Below are positions 37,919 through 46,813 of a stretch of DNA of 64,000 nucleotides, piece after piece (the stretch's first letter is position 1; each line of letters begins with the position of its first letter). The position numbers were made by a program, and so were the translations under genes. The notes under the pieces were generated by a model. That model searched no databases and had not been told where the DNA came from. It saw nothing but the letters and a program-made list of their open reading frames with translations. This DNA is from Cellulomonas sp. Leaf395 (GTDB taxonomy: Bacteria > Actinomycetota > Actinomycetes > Actinomycetales > Cellulomonadaceae), in NCBI RefSeq assembly GCF_001424125.1, contig NZ_LMQI01000003.1:379653-443652 (forward strand), given 5' to 3'.

Positions 37919-38799
37919 TGACGGCTCAGCTCCTCGACGGGACCGCCACTGCGGCCCGGATCAAGGCCGAGCTGACCGAGCGGGTCGCGGCGCTCGCGGT
38001 CCGGGGCATCCGCCCCGGGCTGGGCACGCTGCTCGTCGGCGACGACCCCGGCTCGCGCTGGTACGTGGCCGGCAAGCACAAGGACTGCGCCGAGGTGGGC
38101 ATCGCCTCGATCCGTGAGGACCTGCCGGCCACGGCCACGCAGGACGAGATCGAGGCGGCCGTCCAGAGGCTCAACGAGGACCCGGAGTGCACCGGGTTCA
38201 TCGTGCAGCTGCCGTTGCCCAAGGGCATCGACACGAACCGGGTCCTGGAGCTGGTCGACCCGGACAAGGACGCCGACGGGCTGCACCCGACCAACCTCGG
38301 GCGCCTGGTCCTGCGGGTCAACGAGCCGGTCACCTCGCCGCTGCCGTGCACCCCGCGGGGCATCATCGACCTGCTGCTGCGGCACGACATCGACCTGCGC
38401 GGTGCGGACGTCGTGATCGTCGGTCGCGGGGTCACCGTCGGCCGCTCCATCGGGCTGCTGCTCACCCGCCGGGAGATCAACGCGACCGTGACGCTCACGC
38501 ACACGGGGACGGAGGACCTCGCGGAGCACACCCGCAACGCCGACGTCGTCATCGCGGCTGCGGGCGTGCCGGGGATCATCACGGCGGACATCATCAAGCC
38601 GGGCGCGGTCGTCATCGACGTCGGCGTCTCGCGGTCCACCGATCCGGAGACCGGCAAGAGCCGCGTCGTCGGCGACGTGGACCCCGGTGTGCACGAGGTC
38701 GCCTCGTGGGTGTCGCCCAACCCCGGCGGCGTCGGGCCGATGACCCGCGCGATGCTGCTCAGCAACGTGGTGGACACCGCGGAGCGCCTGCTCGGCTGA
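37918..38799 (+). CDS. folD: Bifunctional methylene-THF dehydrogenase / methenyl-THF cyclohydrolase
   Basis: 293 residues. The N-terminal catalytic domain has the family Ser-x-x-Tyr-x-x-x-Lys pattern in [20 protein letters not shown], and the folate-site [19 protein letters not shown] and [11 protein letters not shown] follow. The NADP domain is [18 protein letters not shown], with the closing [16 protein letters not shown]. It interconverts 5,10-methylene- and 10-formyl-THF, linking GlyA to PurN, PurH and PurU. It is translationally coupled to glyA and under the same riboswitch. Confidence 0.97.
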   Translation: MTAQLLDGTATAARIKAELTERVAALAVRGIRPGLGTLLVGDDPGSRWYVAGKHKDCAEVGIASIREDLPATATQDEIEAAVQRLNEDPECTGFIVQLPLPKGIDTNRVLELVDPDKDADGLHPTNLGRLVLRVNEPVTSPLPCTPRGIIDLLLRHDIDLRGADVVIVGRGVTVGRSIGLLLTRREINATVTLTHTGTEDLAEHTRNADVVIAAAGVPGIITADIIKPGAVVIDVGVSRSTDPETGKSRVVGDVDPGVHEVASWVSPNPGGVGPMTRAMLLSNVVDTAERLLG

Positions 38800-38870
38800 C
38801 AACCTCCTGCGGTCGGGGCCAGGCTGTCTCCAGGGACGGCCGCCCCGGCCGTCGGGAGTGAGGAGCAGTC

Positions 38871-39350
38871 ATGGGCATCGTCCGTCCGCACCTCTGGTTC
38901 GACGACCAGGCCGCGTCGGCCGCGCGGTTCTACGCCGACGTCATCCCGAACACCGTGATCCACTCCGTCACGACAGCACCACCGGGCACGCCGGGCGTCC
39001 CCGAGGGCTCCGAGTTCATCGTCGAGCTGACGATCGACGGCCTCCGGGCCACGTTCCTCAACGGCGGCCCGGCCCTCACGCTTGACGAGGCCTTCTCGTT
39101 CGTCCTGGACTGCCAGGACCAGGCGGAGGTCGACCACTACTGGGAGACGCTCACCGCCGACGGCGGACGACCGAGCCAGTGCGGCTGGCTCATCGACAAG
39201 TTCGGCGTCTCCTGGCAGGTGGTCCCCGTCCAGCTGGAGGACGTGATGTCCCGCCCCGACGCCGACGGGGTCGCGCGCGCCATGGCGGCGATGCTGACGA
39301 TGGGCAAGCTCGACGTCGCTGCCCTCGAGGCGGCGTACCGCGGCGACTGA
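38871..39350 (+). CDS. VOC-family (PhnB-like) protein
   Basis: 159 residues of the glyoxalase/3-demethylubiquinone-methyltransferase-like VOC group: HLWFDDQAASAARFYADVIP at the N-terminus and GWLIDKFGVSWQVVP near the C-terminus. It has two beta-alpha-beta units and is probably cytoplasmic. Homologues are poorly characterised; metal binding and small-molecule resistance or metabolism have been proposed for the superfamily. The ATG follows GAGGAGCAGTC. Confidence 0.82.
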   Translation: MGIVRPHLWFDDQAASAARFYADVIPNTVIHSVTTAPPGTPGVPEGSEFIVELTIDGLRATFLNGGPALTLDEAFSFVLDCQDQAEVDHYWETLTADGGRPSQCGWLIDKFGVSWQVVPVQLEDVMSRPDADGVARAMAAMLTMGKLDVAALEAAYRGD

Positions 39351-39406
39351 TCGGGAACAGGTCGAAGCTGGTCGGACCTGTCGGTGGCATCGGGTTGGAT
39401 GGTCCG

Positions 39407-40219
39407 GTGCTGACCATCGCGAGCGTGAACGTCAACGGGATCCGGGCTGCCTACAAGCGGGGCATGGGTACCTGGTTGGAGGCCCGGAAGCCGGACGTCG
39501 TGCTGCTGCAGGAGGTGCGCGCGTCGGACGAGATCCTGGCCGACCACCTGCCGGCAGGGGAGTGGCACCTCGCGCACGAGGCCAGCGAGTCCAAGGGTCG
39601 CGCGGGCGTCGCGATCGCGAGCAGGTTGCCGATGACGGCCGTCCGAATCGGGCTGAAGACGGGCGTGACCGGTGACTCCGGTCGCTGGGTCGAGGCCGAC
39701 CTGGAGCTCCCGGCGCACGAGGGCGCTCCCGCGCGGAGCATCACCGTCGTGTCCACCTACCTGCACTCCGCCACGGCCGGTACGCCGTCGATGGACGAGA
39801 AGTACGCCTTCCTCGACCATGTCACGGGCCGGTTGGCGGACATCGGGGAACAGGGCGGGTACGCGGTCGTCGCCGGGGACGTGAACATCGCGCACCGCGA
39901 GGTGGACATCAAGAACTGGAAGGGCAACGTGAAGTCCGCCGGCTTCCTCCCGCGCGAGCGCGCCTACCTGGACCGCTGGTTCGACGACCTGGGCTGGCAC
40001 GACCTCGGCCGCGAGCTGGGCGGCGACGGGCCGGGACCGTTCACGTGGTGGTCGTGGCGCGGGAAGGCGTTCGACAACGACGCCGGCTGGCGCATCGACT
40101 ACCAGCTGGCCACGCCGGACCTCGGCGACGCCGCCGTCCGCGCGACGGTGGACCGTGCGGCGACCTATGCCGAGCGGTTCTCGGACCACGCCCCCGTGGT
40201 GGTCGAGTACGACCTCTGA
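39407..40219 (+). CDS. xth: Exodeoxyribonuclease III
   Basis: 270 residues of the EEP nuclease fold. Its motifs are SVNVNGIRAA, the metal-binding Glu in LLQEVRA, GDVNIAHREVDIKNWKGN, WRIDYQLA and the terminal SDHAPVVVEY. It acts on abasic sites and 3' ends in base-excision repair. The GTG at 39407 gives the correct N-terminus (VLTIASVNVNG); the ATG eight bases earlier is out of frame. It converges on the MFS gene. Confidence 0.94.
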   Translation: MLTIASVNVNGIRAAYKRGMGTWLEARKPDVVLLQEVRASDEILADHLPAGEWHLAHEASESKGRAGVAIASRLPMTAVRIGLKTGVTGDSGRWVEADLELPAHEGAPARSITVVSTYLHSATAGTPSMDEKYAFLDHVTGRLADIGEQGGYAVVAGDVNIAHREVDIKNWKGNVKSAGFLPRERAYLDRWFDDLGWHDLGRELGGDGPGPFTWWSWRGKAFDNDAGWRIDYQLATPDLGDAAVRATVDRAATYAERFSDHAPVVVEYDL

Positions 40220-40247
40220 CGCTCGCAGCTGCGCTCGGTCCGGCGCG

Positions 40248-41534
40248 TCAGGCGGCAGGTGCCGGCTCCTCGGCCACGGGGGCGCCCGGCAGGTCGCGCA
40301 TCCGGAGCAGGGGCGAGACGACGACAGGGACCGCGGCGAGCGCCATGACGCCGACGGACACCCAGAGAGTCGGCAGCACGCCGAGGTGGGTCCCGAGCCA
40401 GCCGCCGAGCAGCCCGCCGATCGGCATCGAGCCCCACACGATGAACCGCACCGACGCGTTCATGCGCCCGAGCAGCGGGGGAGGGCACACCCTCTGCCGG
40501 AAGCTCACCTGCGCCACGTTGTAGACGATGACGGCGAAGCCGAAGGCTGCGCCGCCCACGATGAGCACGGCGGGTGCAGGCAGGTCGCTGAGGGACGCGA
40601 GCGGCGTCAGTGCGGCTGCCGGCGCCATCACCAGCGCGGACAGCGGGATGACGCGGCCCTCGCCGATCCGCTGGGCGAGCCGGCCCGCGACGACCGCCCC
40701 CAGCAGCCCGCCGACGGCGGAGGCGGAGAGGATGGCGCCGTAGGCGGCGGTGTCCAGGTCGAGCGTCCGCAGCACGTAGATGACGAGCACGGCGCCGCTG
40801 ATCGCACCCGCGAAGTTGCCCAGCGAGGTGCACGCGACGATCCGGCGCAGGTAGGGCTCGTGCACGACGAACCGCAGACCCTCGGCGATCTCGACGCGCA
40901 GAGGGCGGCGCGTGTCGCGGTGCGGTGGTGTCTCCACCTGCCGGATCCGGCTGACTGCGAACGCCGAGACGAGGTACGTGACCACCGTGACGGCGATCAG
41001 CGCGGGCGCGGCGATGACCCGCAGCAGCAGACCGCCGAGCGCGGGAGCCGCGACCTGGGCCACGGACGCCGTCGCCTGCAGCTTCGAGTTGCCCTCGACG
41101 AGGTGGTCGAGCCCGACGAGGCCGGGGATGTAGCTCTGGTGCGAGACGTCGAAGAAGACGGTGGCGGCGCTGATGACCAGCGCGGCGACCACGAGCAGCG
41201 GGATGGACGCGTGGCCGGTGGCAGCGGTCACCACCACGGTGGCCAAGACGGCTGCGCGGACCAGGTCCGCGACGATGAGCACGCGACGCTTGCGCATCCG
41301 GTCCACCCAGGCGCCTGCGGGAAGCCCGATGAGCAGGAACGCCGCGAACTCGGCGGCGGTGAGGACCCCCATCTCCCACTCGGTGGCGGCGAGCTGCTGG
41401 ACCGCGAAGATCGGCAGCGCGAGGACTGTGAGCTGGGCGCCCAGCTGACCGAGGGCGTCGCCCGTCCAGAGCCGACGGAAGTCCGGGTGGTGGATCAGCG
41501 ACCGGCCGGCGGTGGTGGTGTCGGAGGTGCTCAC
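40248..41534 (-). CDS. MFS transporter, probable drug or metabolite exporter
   Basis: 428 residues with about 12 transmembrane helices. LVEGNSKLQATASVAQVAAP and the cytoplasmic loop PAGAWVDRMRKRRVLI (motif A) place it with the MFS_3 exporters related to macrolide and enterobactin exporters. The GTG at 41534 (VSTSDTT) is chosen. A longer form from the ATG at 41570 would place the coding sequence over the operator at 41554-41573. It is divergent from an ArsR-type regulator gene, which probably represses it. Substrate unknown. Confidence 0.86.
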   Translation of the reverse strand: MSTSDTTTAGRSLIHHPDFRRLWTGDALGQLGAQLTVLALPIFAVQQLAATEWEMGVLTAAEFAAFLLIGLPAGAWVDRMRKRRVLIVADLVRAAVLATVVVTAATGHASIPLLVVAALVISAATVFFDVSHQSYIPGLVGLDHLVEGNSKLQATASVAQVAAPALGGLLLRVIAAPALIAVTVVTYLVSAFAVSRIRQVETPPHRDTRRPLRVEIAEGLRFVVHEPYLRRIVACTSLGNFAGAISGAVLVIYVLRTLDLDTAAYGAILSASAVGGLLGAVVAGRLAQRIGEGRVIPLSALVMAPAAALTPLASLSDLPAPAVLIVGGAAFGFAVIVYNVAQVSFRQRVCPPPLLGRMNASVRFIVWGSMPIGGLLGGWLGTHLGVLPTLWVSVGVMALAAVPVVVSPLLRMRDLPGAPVAEEPAPAA

Positions 41535-41553
41535 GGGGCCAGCATCAGACAAC

Positions 41554-41573
41554 TGATTGGGAAATGTCAATCA
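41554..41573. promoter_or_regulatory. Inverted repeat between MFS and ArsR-type genes
   Basis: TGATTGGGAAATGTCAATCA: perfect 6-bp arms around an 8-bp spacer, 18 bp before the ATG of the regulator and 19 bp before the MFS GTG. It is the likely operator for both divergent genes. Confidence 0.65.
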
Positions 41574-41591
41574 CTGTGCGAGGATCGGGCC

Positions 41592-42134
41592 ATGACCGAG
41601 CCCGCCGCCCGCGACACGGCCGACATCGACGCCGACGCACGCGCCCTTGCGAGCACCATCCGCCTCCGCATCCTGCGACTGTGCCTGGACGAGGCCCTCA
41701 CCAACCGCGAGATCGCCGAGCGGCTCGACCGCAACCCCGCCACCGTCCTGCACCACGTGCGCACCCTCGTCGACCGCGGTTTCCTCGCGGCGCTGCCTAC
41801 CCGGCGGGGGACGCGCGGGTCACGCGAGGTGCCGTACCGCGCCACCGGCAAGTCGTGGCGGACCCCCGGTGGTCCCGGCATGAGCCGCATCCTGATCGAC
41901 ACGTTCCTCGAGGAGGTCGCCCTCGTCGACCCGCAGGACGTGCTCACCACGCGCCTGGGGTTGCGGCTCGACGCCGCCGGGCTCGAGGAGCTCGCGCGGC
42001 GGATCGGCGCCGTTCTCGACGACTTCGCCCAGCGGCCGCCCACCGCGGACGGCACGCCGTACTCCGTCTTCTGGGCGCTGCACGAGGACGTGACGCGTCA
42101 GACGCCTCCGCGCGGCGCCGTGAGCGACGGGTAG
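41592..42134 (+). CDS. ArsR-like winged-helix regulator
   Basis: 180 residues. The winged HTH is ASTIRLRILRLCLDEALTNR followed by EIAERLDRNPATVLHHVRTLVDRGFL, of the HTH_20/ArsR type with no metal-binding cysteines. The C-terminal half is helical and probably for ligand binding or dimerisation. The ATG at 41592 lies just past the operator and is near-leaderless. It is divergently arranged with the MFS exporter it probably controls. Confidence 0.85.
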   Translation: MTEPAARDTADIDADARALASTIRLRILRLCLDEALTNREIAERLDRNPATVLHHVRTLVDRGFLAALPTRRGTRGSREVPYRATGKSWRTPGGPGMSRILIDTFLEEVALVDPQDVLTTRLGLRLDAAGLEELARRIGAVLDDFAQRPPTADGTPYSVFWALHEDVTRQTPPRGAVSDG

Positions 42135-42173
42135 GGCCCGCCGAGCAGGCTGATCAGCCCGCCTCGCCCGGTC

Positions 42174-42214
42174 GACGCCGGGCGCCCGGCCCTCCGCGGG
42201 CGCCCGGCGGCGTC
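42174..42214. terminator. Strong GC hairpin
   Basis: GACGCCGGGCGCCCG (42174-42188) pairs with a right arm at 42197-42214 carrying a 2-3 nt bulge. It lies between the convergent regulator and FtsX-permease genes. The remaining 95 bp before the permease stop show nothing else. Confidence 0.6.
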
Positions 42215-42308
42215 GTCACGCGCTCGCTCGTGCAGGTACGAGGGTAGGCAGGGGGCTCCCCGTCACACATCCACCGCTGGGTGCACAACCTTTTCGGCAT
42301 GTCATACG

Positions 42309-43553
42309 TCAGTACCGGATAGCGTCGATCACCTTGACGCGGACGGCGAACGTGGCCGGGATCAGCCCTGCCAGAGCGCCGACCGCCACGGCGGCTGCCA
42401 TCCCGACCAGGGCGGCGCTGAACGGGAACGGTGGCATGTCCTGGATCCCTCCACCGAACACGCGCTCGACGGGGATGTTCTTGATGATCGCGACGGCCAG
42501 CACCACGCCGACGAGTCCGGCCACCACCGTCGCCACCACCGACTCGAGGAGCACCCCGAAGAACACGCGTCCCGAGGTCGCGCCGAACGACCGGCGGATC
42601 CCGATCTCGCGGATCCGGTAGCGCACGGTGACGAGGGCGATGTTGACCAGACCCAGCCCGCCCAGGAGCAGCGCGAACCCCCCGACCCCGATGCCGACCC
42701 ACGTCGTCGCCTTGTCGAGCCCGCCGTCGTCGAACGCGTTGTCCATGACCTCGACCTGCCAGCCGGGGGCGTCGGCCTGCAGGTCGCGCGCGATGCTCTC
42801 GCCGATCGCGGCCGATCGGTCGGCGGGCACCCACAGGAACATCGTGGGCACCTGCACGGGCATCATCGGGTCGGCCGTCGTCGGCCCCGAGCCGCCGGAC
42901 TGCGCCCCGGAACCGTCCGGGCCGATCCAGCGGTGGAACTGCTCGTACAGGACGTATGCCGACGGCTCGGCGCCGGGCCAGTCGTCGTGCAGGACGCCGA
43001 TGACCGACGCGGTGACCGGCGACCGGTCGCCCAGCGCCACGATCGGGCGCGACGACAGGTCGGTGAGCCCGTACGCGTGCAGGAACGCCTCGTTGACGAC
43101 GAGGGTCGGTGCCAGCGCCGACTCGTCGGCGTCGGTGAACCAGCGGCCCTGCTCGGGCACGATGCGGTTGATGGTGCCCAGGTCGGCGTCCACCGCCTGC
43201 ACCTGTGTCGCGCGGGTGCCGTCCGGGAACCGCACGAGCGCCTGAGTCCATTCGTTGCGGCTGGCGTAGGTGATGTCGTAGCGCTCGAGCGTCCGCTCGA
43301 ACGCCTCGTCCCACCCGGCCGGCGCCGCGGCACCGGCGTCTCTCGGCCACGCGTTGACGTTCAGCGTGACGCTGCGGCCCGACTGGCGCTCGGTCTGCTC
43401 CGTGAACGCCTGGTTGAGCATGGACACGAGCGCGGTGACCCCGGTGATGGCGGTGACGGCGCAGGCCACGCCGATCAACGCGAGCAGGACGCGGAGCTTG
43501 TGGATCCGCAGCTCACCCCAGGCCTCGACGATGGCGCCGACGACGCCGGTCAT
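42309..43553 (-). CDS. MacB/FtsX-type ABC transporter permease
   Basis: 414 residues. An N-terminal transmembrane helix ([20 protein letters not shown]) is followed by a large extracytoplasmic domain of about 200 residues. Three C-terminal helices carry the FtsX core, with [20 protein letters not shown] between the first two. This is the topology of MacB/LolC-like mechanotransmission transporters, which push peptides, lipoproteins or drugs without a classical channel. The start ATG overlaps the ATPase stop (ATGA). It is third in a three-gene operon with an adaptor and ATPase. Confidence 0.9.
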   Translation of the reverse strand: MTGVVGAIVEAWGELRIHKLRVLLALIGVACAVTAITGVTALVSMLNQAFTEQTERQSGRSVTLNVNAWPRDAGAAAPAGWDEAFERTLERYDITYASRNEWTQALVRFPDGTRATQVQAVDADLGTINRIVPEQGRWFTDADESALAPTLVVNEAFLHAYGLTDLSSRPIVALGDRSPVTASVIGVLHDDWPGAEPSAYVLYEQFHRWIGPDGSGAQSGGSGPTTADPMMPVQVPTMFLWVPADRSAAIGESIARDLQADAPGWQVEVMDNAFDDGGLDKATTWVGIGVGGFALLLGGLGLVNIALVTVRYRIREIGIRRSFGATSGRVFFGVLLESVVATVVAGLVGVVLAVAIIKNIPVERVFGGGIQDMPPFPFSAALVGMAAAVAVGALAGLIPATFAVRVKVIDAIRY

Positions 43554-44350
43554 GCGTGGAGCTCCGAGTCGTCGACGGAGACCAGGGCGTCGGGCAGGCG
43601 CCGCTCGGTGTGGGACGAGCGGTCCGCGACGAGGGGCACGTCGCCCACCCACTCGGACGACGTGTCCAGGCTGATCGGCACCAGGACCCCCTCGGCGAGC
43701 CGGAATTGGCGCTCGGCGCGGGACGCGACCGCGAGGTCGTGCGTGATCGTCACCAGGGCGGCACCGGTCTGCGACGCGATCTCGTCGAGCAGGTCCATGA
43801 CCTCCCCGCCGGTGTCGACGTCCAGGGCACCGGTCGGCTCGTCGGCGAGGATCACGCGGGGTCCGCGCACCAGCGCGCGGGCGATCGCGACGCGCTGCTG
43901 CTCCCCGCCGGACAGCTTGTCGGGCATGGTGTCCACGCGGTCGCCCAGCCCGACCCGCTCGAGCATCTCCGCAGCCAGCCGTGTGCGGGACCAGAACTGC
44001 CGGCCGCGCGCGTAGAGCAGGGGAGCGCAGACGTTCTCGAGGGCGGTGCGGCCGGGGAGCAGGTTGAACTGCTGGAACACGAACCCGAAGTCCCGGCCTC
44101 GGCGTCGCGTGCGGTCGCCGTTGGACAGCTTCCCGATGGGCACGCCCTCCAGCAGGTACTGCCCGGACGTCGGCGCATCGAGCAGCCCGAGGATGTTGAG
44201 CAGCGTCGACTTGCCGGTGCCGGACCGGCCGACGATCGCGACGTGCTCGCCGGCGTCGACCGCGACGGTCACGCCCTGCAGGATGTGCAGCAGCCGGTCG
44301 TCGGGCAGCCGGACCGACCGGGTGACGTCGGTGAGCTCGAGGAGGCTCAT
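43550..44350 (-). CDS. MacB/LolD-type ABC ATPase
   Basis: 266 residues: Walker [21 protein letters not shown] (about 40-59), Q-loop [18 protein letters not shown], signature [17 protein letters not shown], Walker [13 protein letters not shown], and switch His in [18 protein letters not shown]-terminal extension of 45 residues follows the ABC core. It powers the FtsX permease encoded next. Both ends overlap its neighbours by 4 bases. Confidence 0.93.
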   Translation of the reverse strand: MSLLELTDVTRSVRLPDDRLLHILQGVTVAVDAGEHVAIVGRSGTGKSTLLNILGLLDAPTSGQYLLEGVPIGKLSNGDRTRRRGRDFGFVFQQFNLLPGRTALENVCAPLLYARGRQFWSRTRLAAEMLERVGLGDRVDTMPDKLSGGEQQRVAIARALVRGPRVILADEPTGALDVDTGGEVMDLLDEIASQTGAALVTITHDLAVASRAERQFRLAEGVLVPISLDTSSEWVGDVPLVADRSSHTERRLPDALVSVDDSELHA

Positions 44351-45366
44351 CCGCCGCAGACCGCCGGGTCGTAGGTGACGCTGCAGTCCACCGGCTGGCC
44401 GGTGCCGCCCGGCACGGGGATGAACTCGAGGATGGTGTCGCCGACCGCGAGGCCCTCGGTCACCTGCACGTTCTTCCCGTCGGTCAGCCCGAGGATGATC
44501 GCGCGCTTCTCGCTGCTGCCGTCGCCAGCGACCACCCAGACGTTGCCGGCTTGGACCGTGCCCTGCACCGCGGTGATCGGCACGACCACGGCGTCGGCCG
44601 CGGTGCCGTTGGTGATCTCGATCGTCGCGCCGAGACCCGGGAACGCCGTGATGCCTGCGGGGATCGCGCAGGTGACGGTGCCCGACGAGCTCGGGGTGAC
44701 CTCGGTCGCCTCGTCGCTGCCCGTGGTCGGCGCCGCGCCGACCCGCAGGCCCGTGCACTCGAACGGCGCCGGACCGCCCGTGAGCGTGACGCTCGCCTGC
44801 GTCGGTGCGCCCACGAGCCGGTACTGCTGGTCGGGCGTGAGGGTCCCGGCGACCGACAACGTGCCGGGGGCGACCTTGCCCACCTCGTCGCCGACGGAGA
44901 CCACCTGGTCCTTCAGCGTGGGCAGCGTCAGCGTGCCGGCGACCGGGGCGGTGACCGTCTCGAGCGTGACCTTGGGCCTGCGCTCCGTGGTGGTCTGCTC
45001 GCCGGTCTCCGGGTCGGTCCGGACGACGGGGTCCTGCGGCGTCTCCTGCCGGATCTCGAGGACCGGCGTGCCGGCGGCGACCGCTGCCCCGTCGGCGGCC
45101 AGCAGCTTGGAGACGGTGCCGGCCAGCGTGGCTCGCACGACGACCGCCGGGTCCGGGGTCACCGACGCCTGCACCGTGACCGCGTTGGTCACGGTCGCGG
45201 TGGCCACCTCGACGGTGGGCTCGACGATGGCACCGGTCGGCTGTAGCGAGGTGTCGACGGTGCTGACGTCGGCCCCCGCGAAGGCGATCTTCACCAGGGC
45301 GGCCGCGATGACCGCCCACAGGATCAGACGGATGGTCGGGAAGATGATCCTGCGGGTGACCCCCAC
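44347..45366 (-). CDS. Membrane-fusion/adaptor protein (HlyD/MacA-like) of the ABC exporter
   Basis: 339 residues from the GTG at 45366, which has AGAGGAG eight bases upstream. One N-terminal transmembrane anchor (IRLILWAVIAAALVKIAFAG) is followed by a biotinyl-lipoyl-like domain (ATLAGTVSKLLAADGAAVAA...VLEIRQE), beta-rich regions, and a C-terminal VVPITAVQGTVQAGNVWVV typical of MFP subunits. It probably works outside the membrane with the MacB-like pair in export. The upstream gap holds its promoter. Confidence 0.85.
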   Translation of the reverse strand: MGVTRRIIFPTIRLILWAVIAAALVKIAFAGADVSTVDTSLQPTGAIVEPTVEVATATVTNAVTVQASVTPDPAVVVRATLAGTVSKLLAADGAAVAAGTPVLEIRQETPQDPVVRTDPETGEQTTTERRPKVTLETVTAPVAGTLTLPTLKDQVVSVGDEVGKVAPGTLSVAGTLTPDQQYRLVGAPTQASVTLTGGPAPFECTGLRVGAAPTTGSDEATEVTPSSSGTVTCAIPAGITAFPGLGATIEITNGTAADAVVVPITAVQGTVQAGNVWVVAGDGSSEKRAIILGLTDGKNVQVTEGLAVGDTILEFIPVPGGTGQPVDCSVTYDPAVCGG

Positions 45367-45607
45367 GGTCGCGCTCCTCTGGGGTGGTTGGGACGGCTGC
45401 GACGGAACGTACCGAGGGCACCGTGACCAGGGGATCCGTCGTGGGGATGACATGGTCGGCCGTGCGTTTCGTTACCGTGCGGCAGACACTACTGCGCGAT
45501 ACGTATTAGCGGTCAAGAACCGTGGCGTGTCGGAATGAAGGCGGGGGTCCGACGCGAGCTCGTCGCGCCGGACCCCCGCGGTCCGTGCTGTGGTGGTGCC
45601 CGTCGGG
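45367..45607. promoter_or_regulatory. Intergenic: exporter promoter and galK terminator
   Basis: 241 bp without a gene. A low-GC patch around ATACGTAT (45499-45506, an 8-bp palindrome) may hold the exporter promoter on the minus strand. GCGGGGGTCCG (45541-45551) and CGGACCCCCGC (45569-45579) form an 11-bp stem with an internally structured loop, the likely terminator of the galactose operon. Confidence 0.55.
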
Positions 45608-46813
45608 TCAGGCGGCCGGACTGGCCGCCGTCGCCACCAGGAACGCCGGAGCCCGCAGGCCCTGGTTCGCGAACGCGTCGGCGACCGCCTGCGCCACCCG
45701 GTCCACCTCGTCCGCTGCGACCAGTGCGATCGCCGACCCGCCGAACCCGCCGCCGGTCATCCGCGCCCCCACCGCGCCGGCCGCGCTGGCGGTGTCCACC
45801 ACGAGGTCCAGCTCGAGGCACGACACCTCGTAGTCGTCGCGCAGCGAGGCGTGCGACGAGTTCATCAGCGTCCCGACGAGGGCAGGCTCCCCGGCATCGA
45901 GCAGCGCGACGAACCAGGTCACGCGGTCGATCTCGTTGACCACGTGCCGGACGCGTCGCACCTGGACCTCGTCGTCGAGCTTGCCCAGGGCCCACTCCAG
46001 CCCGCGGGGGTCGTCGGAGACCTCACGCAGCGTCCCCACTCCGAGCCGCGCGGCCGCCGCCTCGCAGGTGGCCCGGCGCGCGGCGTACTGCCCGTCGACC
46101 AGTGCGTGCTCGGCGCGGGTGTCGACCACCAGCAGCGCCAGCTCGTGCGCCGCGAGGTCGAACGGGACGTGCCGGACGGAGCCGTCGAGGCAGTCGAGCA
46201 GGAGCGCGTGACCGTCCTGCGACCGCAGCGACGCCGCCTGGTCCATGCCGCCGGTGGGTGCCCCGGCGATCTCGTTCTCGGCGCGCACGCACAACGAGGC
46301 CAGGGTGGCGCGGCCGTCGTCGGAGGCTGCCAGACCCAGCCCGAACACCGCGTCGAGCGCGACGGCCGTCGCCGCCTCCAACGCCGCGGACGACGACAGC
46401 CCGGCGCCGTACGGCACGCACGAGTCGATCGCGACGTCGAACCCGGACACGGCGTGACCGGCCTGCCGCAGCGCCCACGCGACGCCGACGACATACGCGA
46501 CCCAGCCGTTGACCGTCCCCGCCGCCACCTCGGCGAGATCGACGGTCCGCAGACCGTTCGGCTCCTGCGCGCTGACGAGCCGCACGAGGTCATCGTCGCG
46601 ACGGCGCAGCGCCGCCCAGGTGCGGTGGGGGAGCGCGATGGGCAGGCACAGACCGCCGTTGTAGTCGGTGTGCTCACCGATGAGGTTCACGCGGCCGGGT
46701 GCCGACCAGGTGCCGTCGGGCTCGGCCTCGAACCGGCCCGCGAAGAGAGCGCGGATGCGGTCCTCGCCCTCCTGCGGGGTCCAGAGGTCCAGCCAGGTCA
46801 CGTCGGCGGTCAT
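45608..46813 (-). CDS. galK: Galactokinase
   Basis: 401 residues of the GHMP family. It contains GRVNLIGEHTDYNGG (galactose site, about 40-54), the ATP motif SCVPYGAGLSSSAALEAATA, MDQAASLRSQDGHALLLDC and the C-terminal ARMTGGGFGGSAIAL. It phosphorylates galactose to galactose-1-phosphate. The ATG at 46813 lies in a 4-base overlap with the end of galT, so it is the last gene of the deoR-galT-galK operon. A hairpin terminator follows. Confidence 0.96.
   Translation of the reverse strand: MTADVTWLDLWTPQEGEDRIRALFAGRFEAEPDGTWSAPGRVNLIGEHTDYNGGLCLPIALPHRTWAALRRRDDDLVRLVSAQEPNGLRTVDLAEVAAGTVNGWVAYVVGVAWALRQAGHAVSGFDVAIDSCVPYGAGLSSSAALEAATAVALDAVFGLGLAASDDGRATLASLCVRAENEIAGAPTGGMDQAASLRSQDGHALLLDCLDGSVRHVPFDLAAHELALLVVDTRAEHALVDGQYAARRATCEAAAARLGVGTLREVSDDPRGLEWALGKLDDEVQVRRVRHVVNEIDRVTWFVALLDAGEPALVGTLMNSSHASLRDDYEVSCLELDLVVDTASAAGAVGARMTGGGFGGSAIALVAADEVDRVAQAVADAFANQGLRAPAFLVATAASPAA

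Noticed and set aside
40155..41591. Long in-frame extension of the ArsR-type regulator
   Set aside because: It is antisense to the MFS exporter and has no domain; the real start is at 41592 after the operator.
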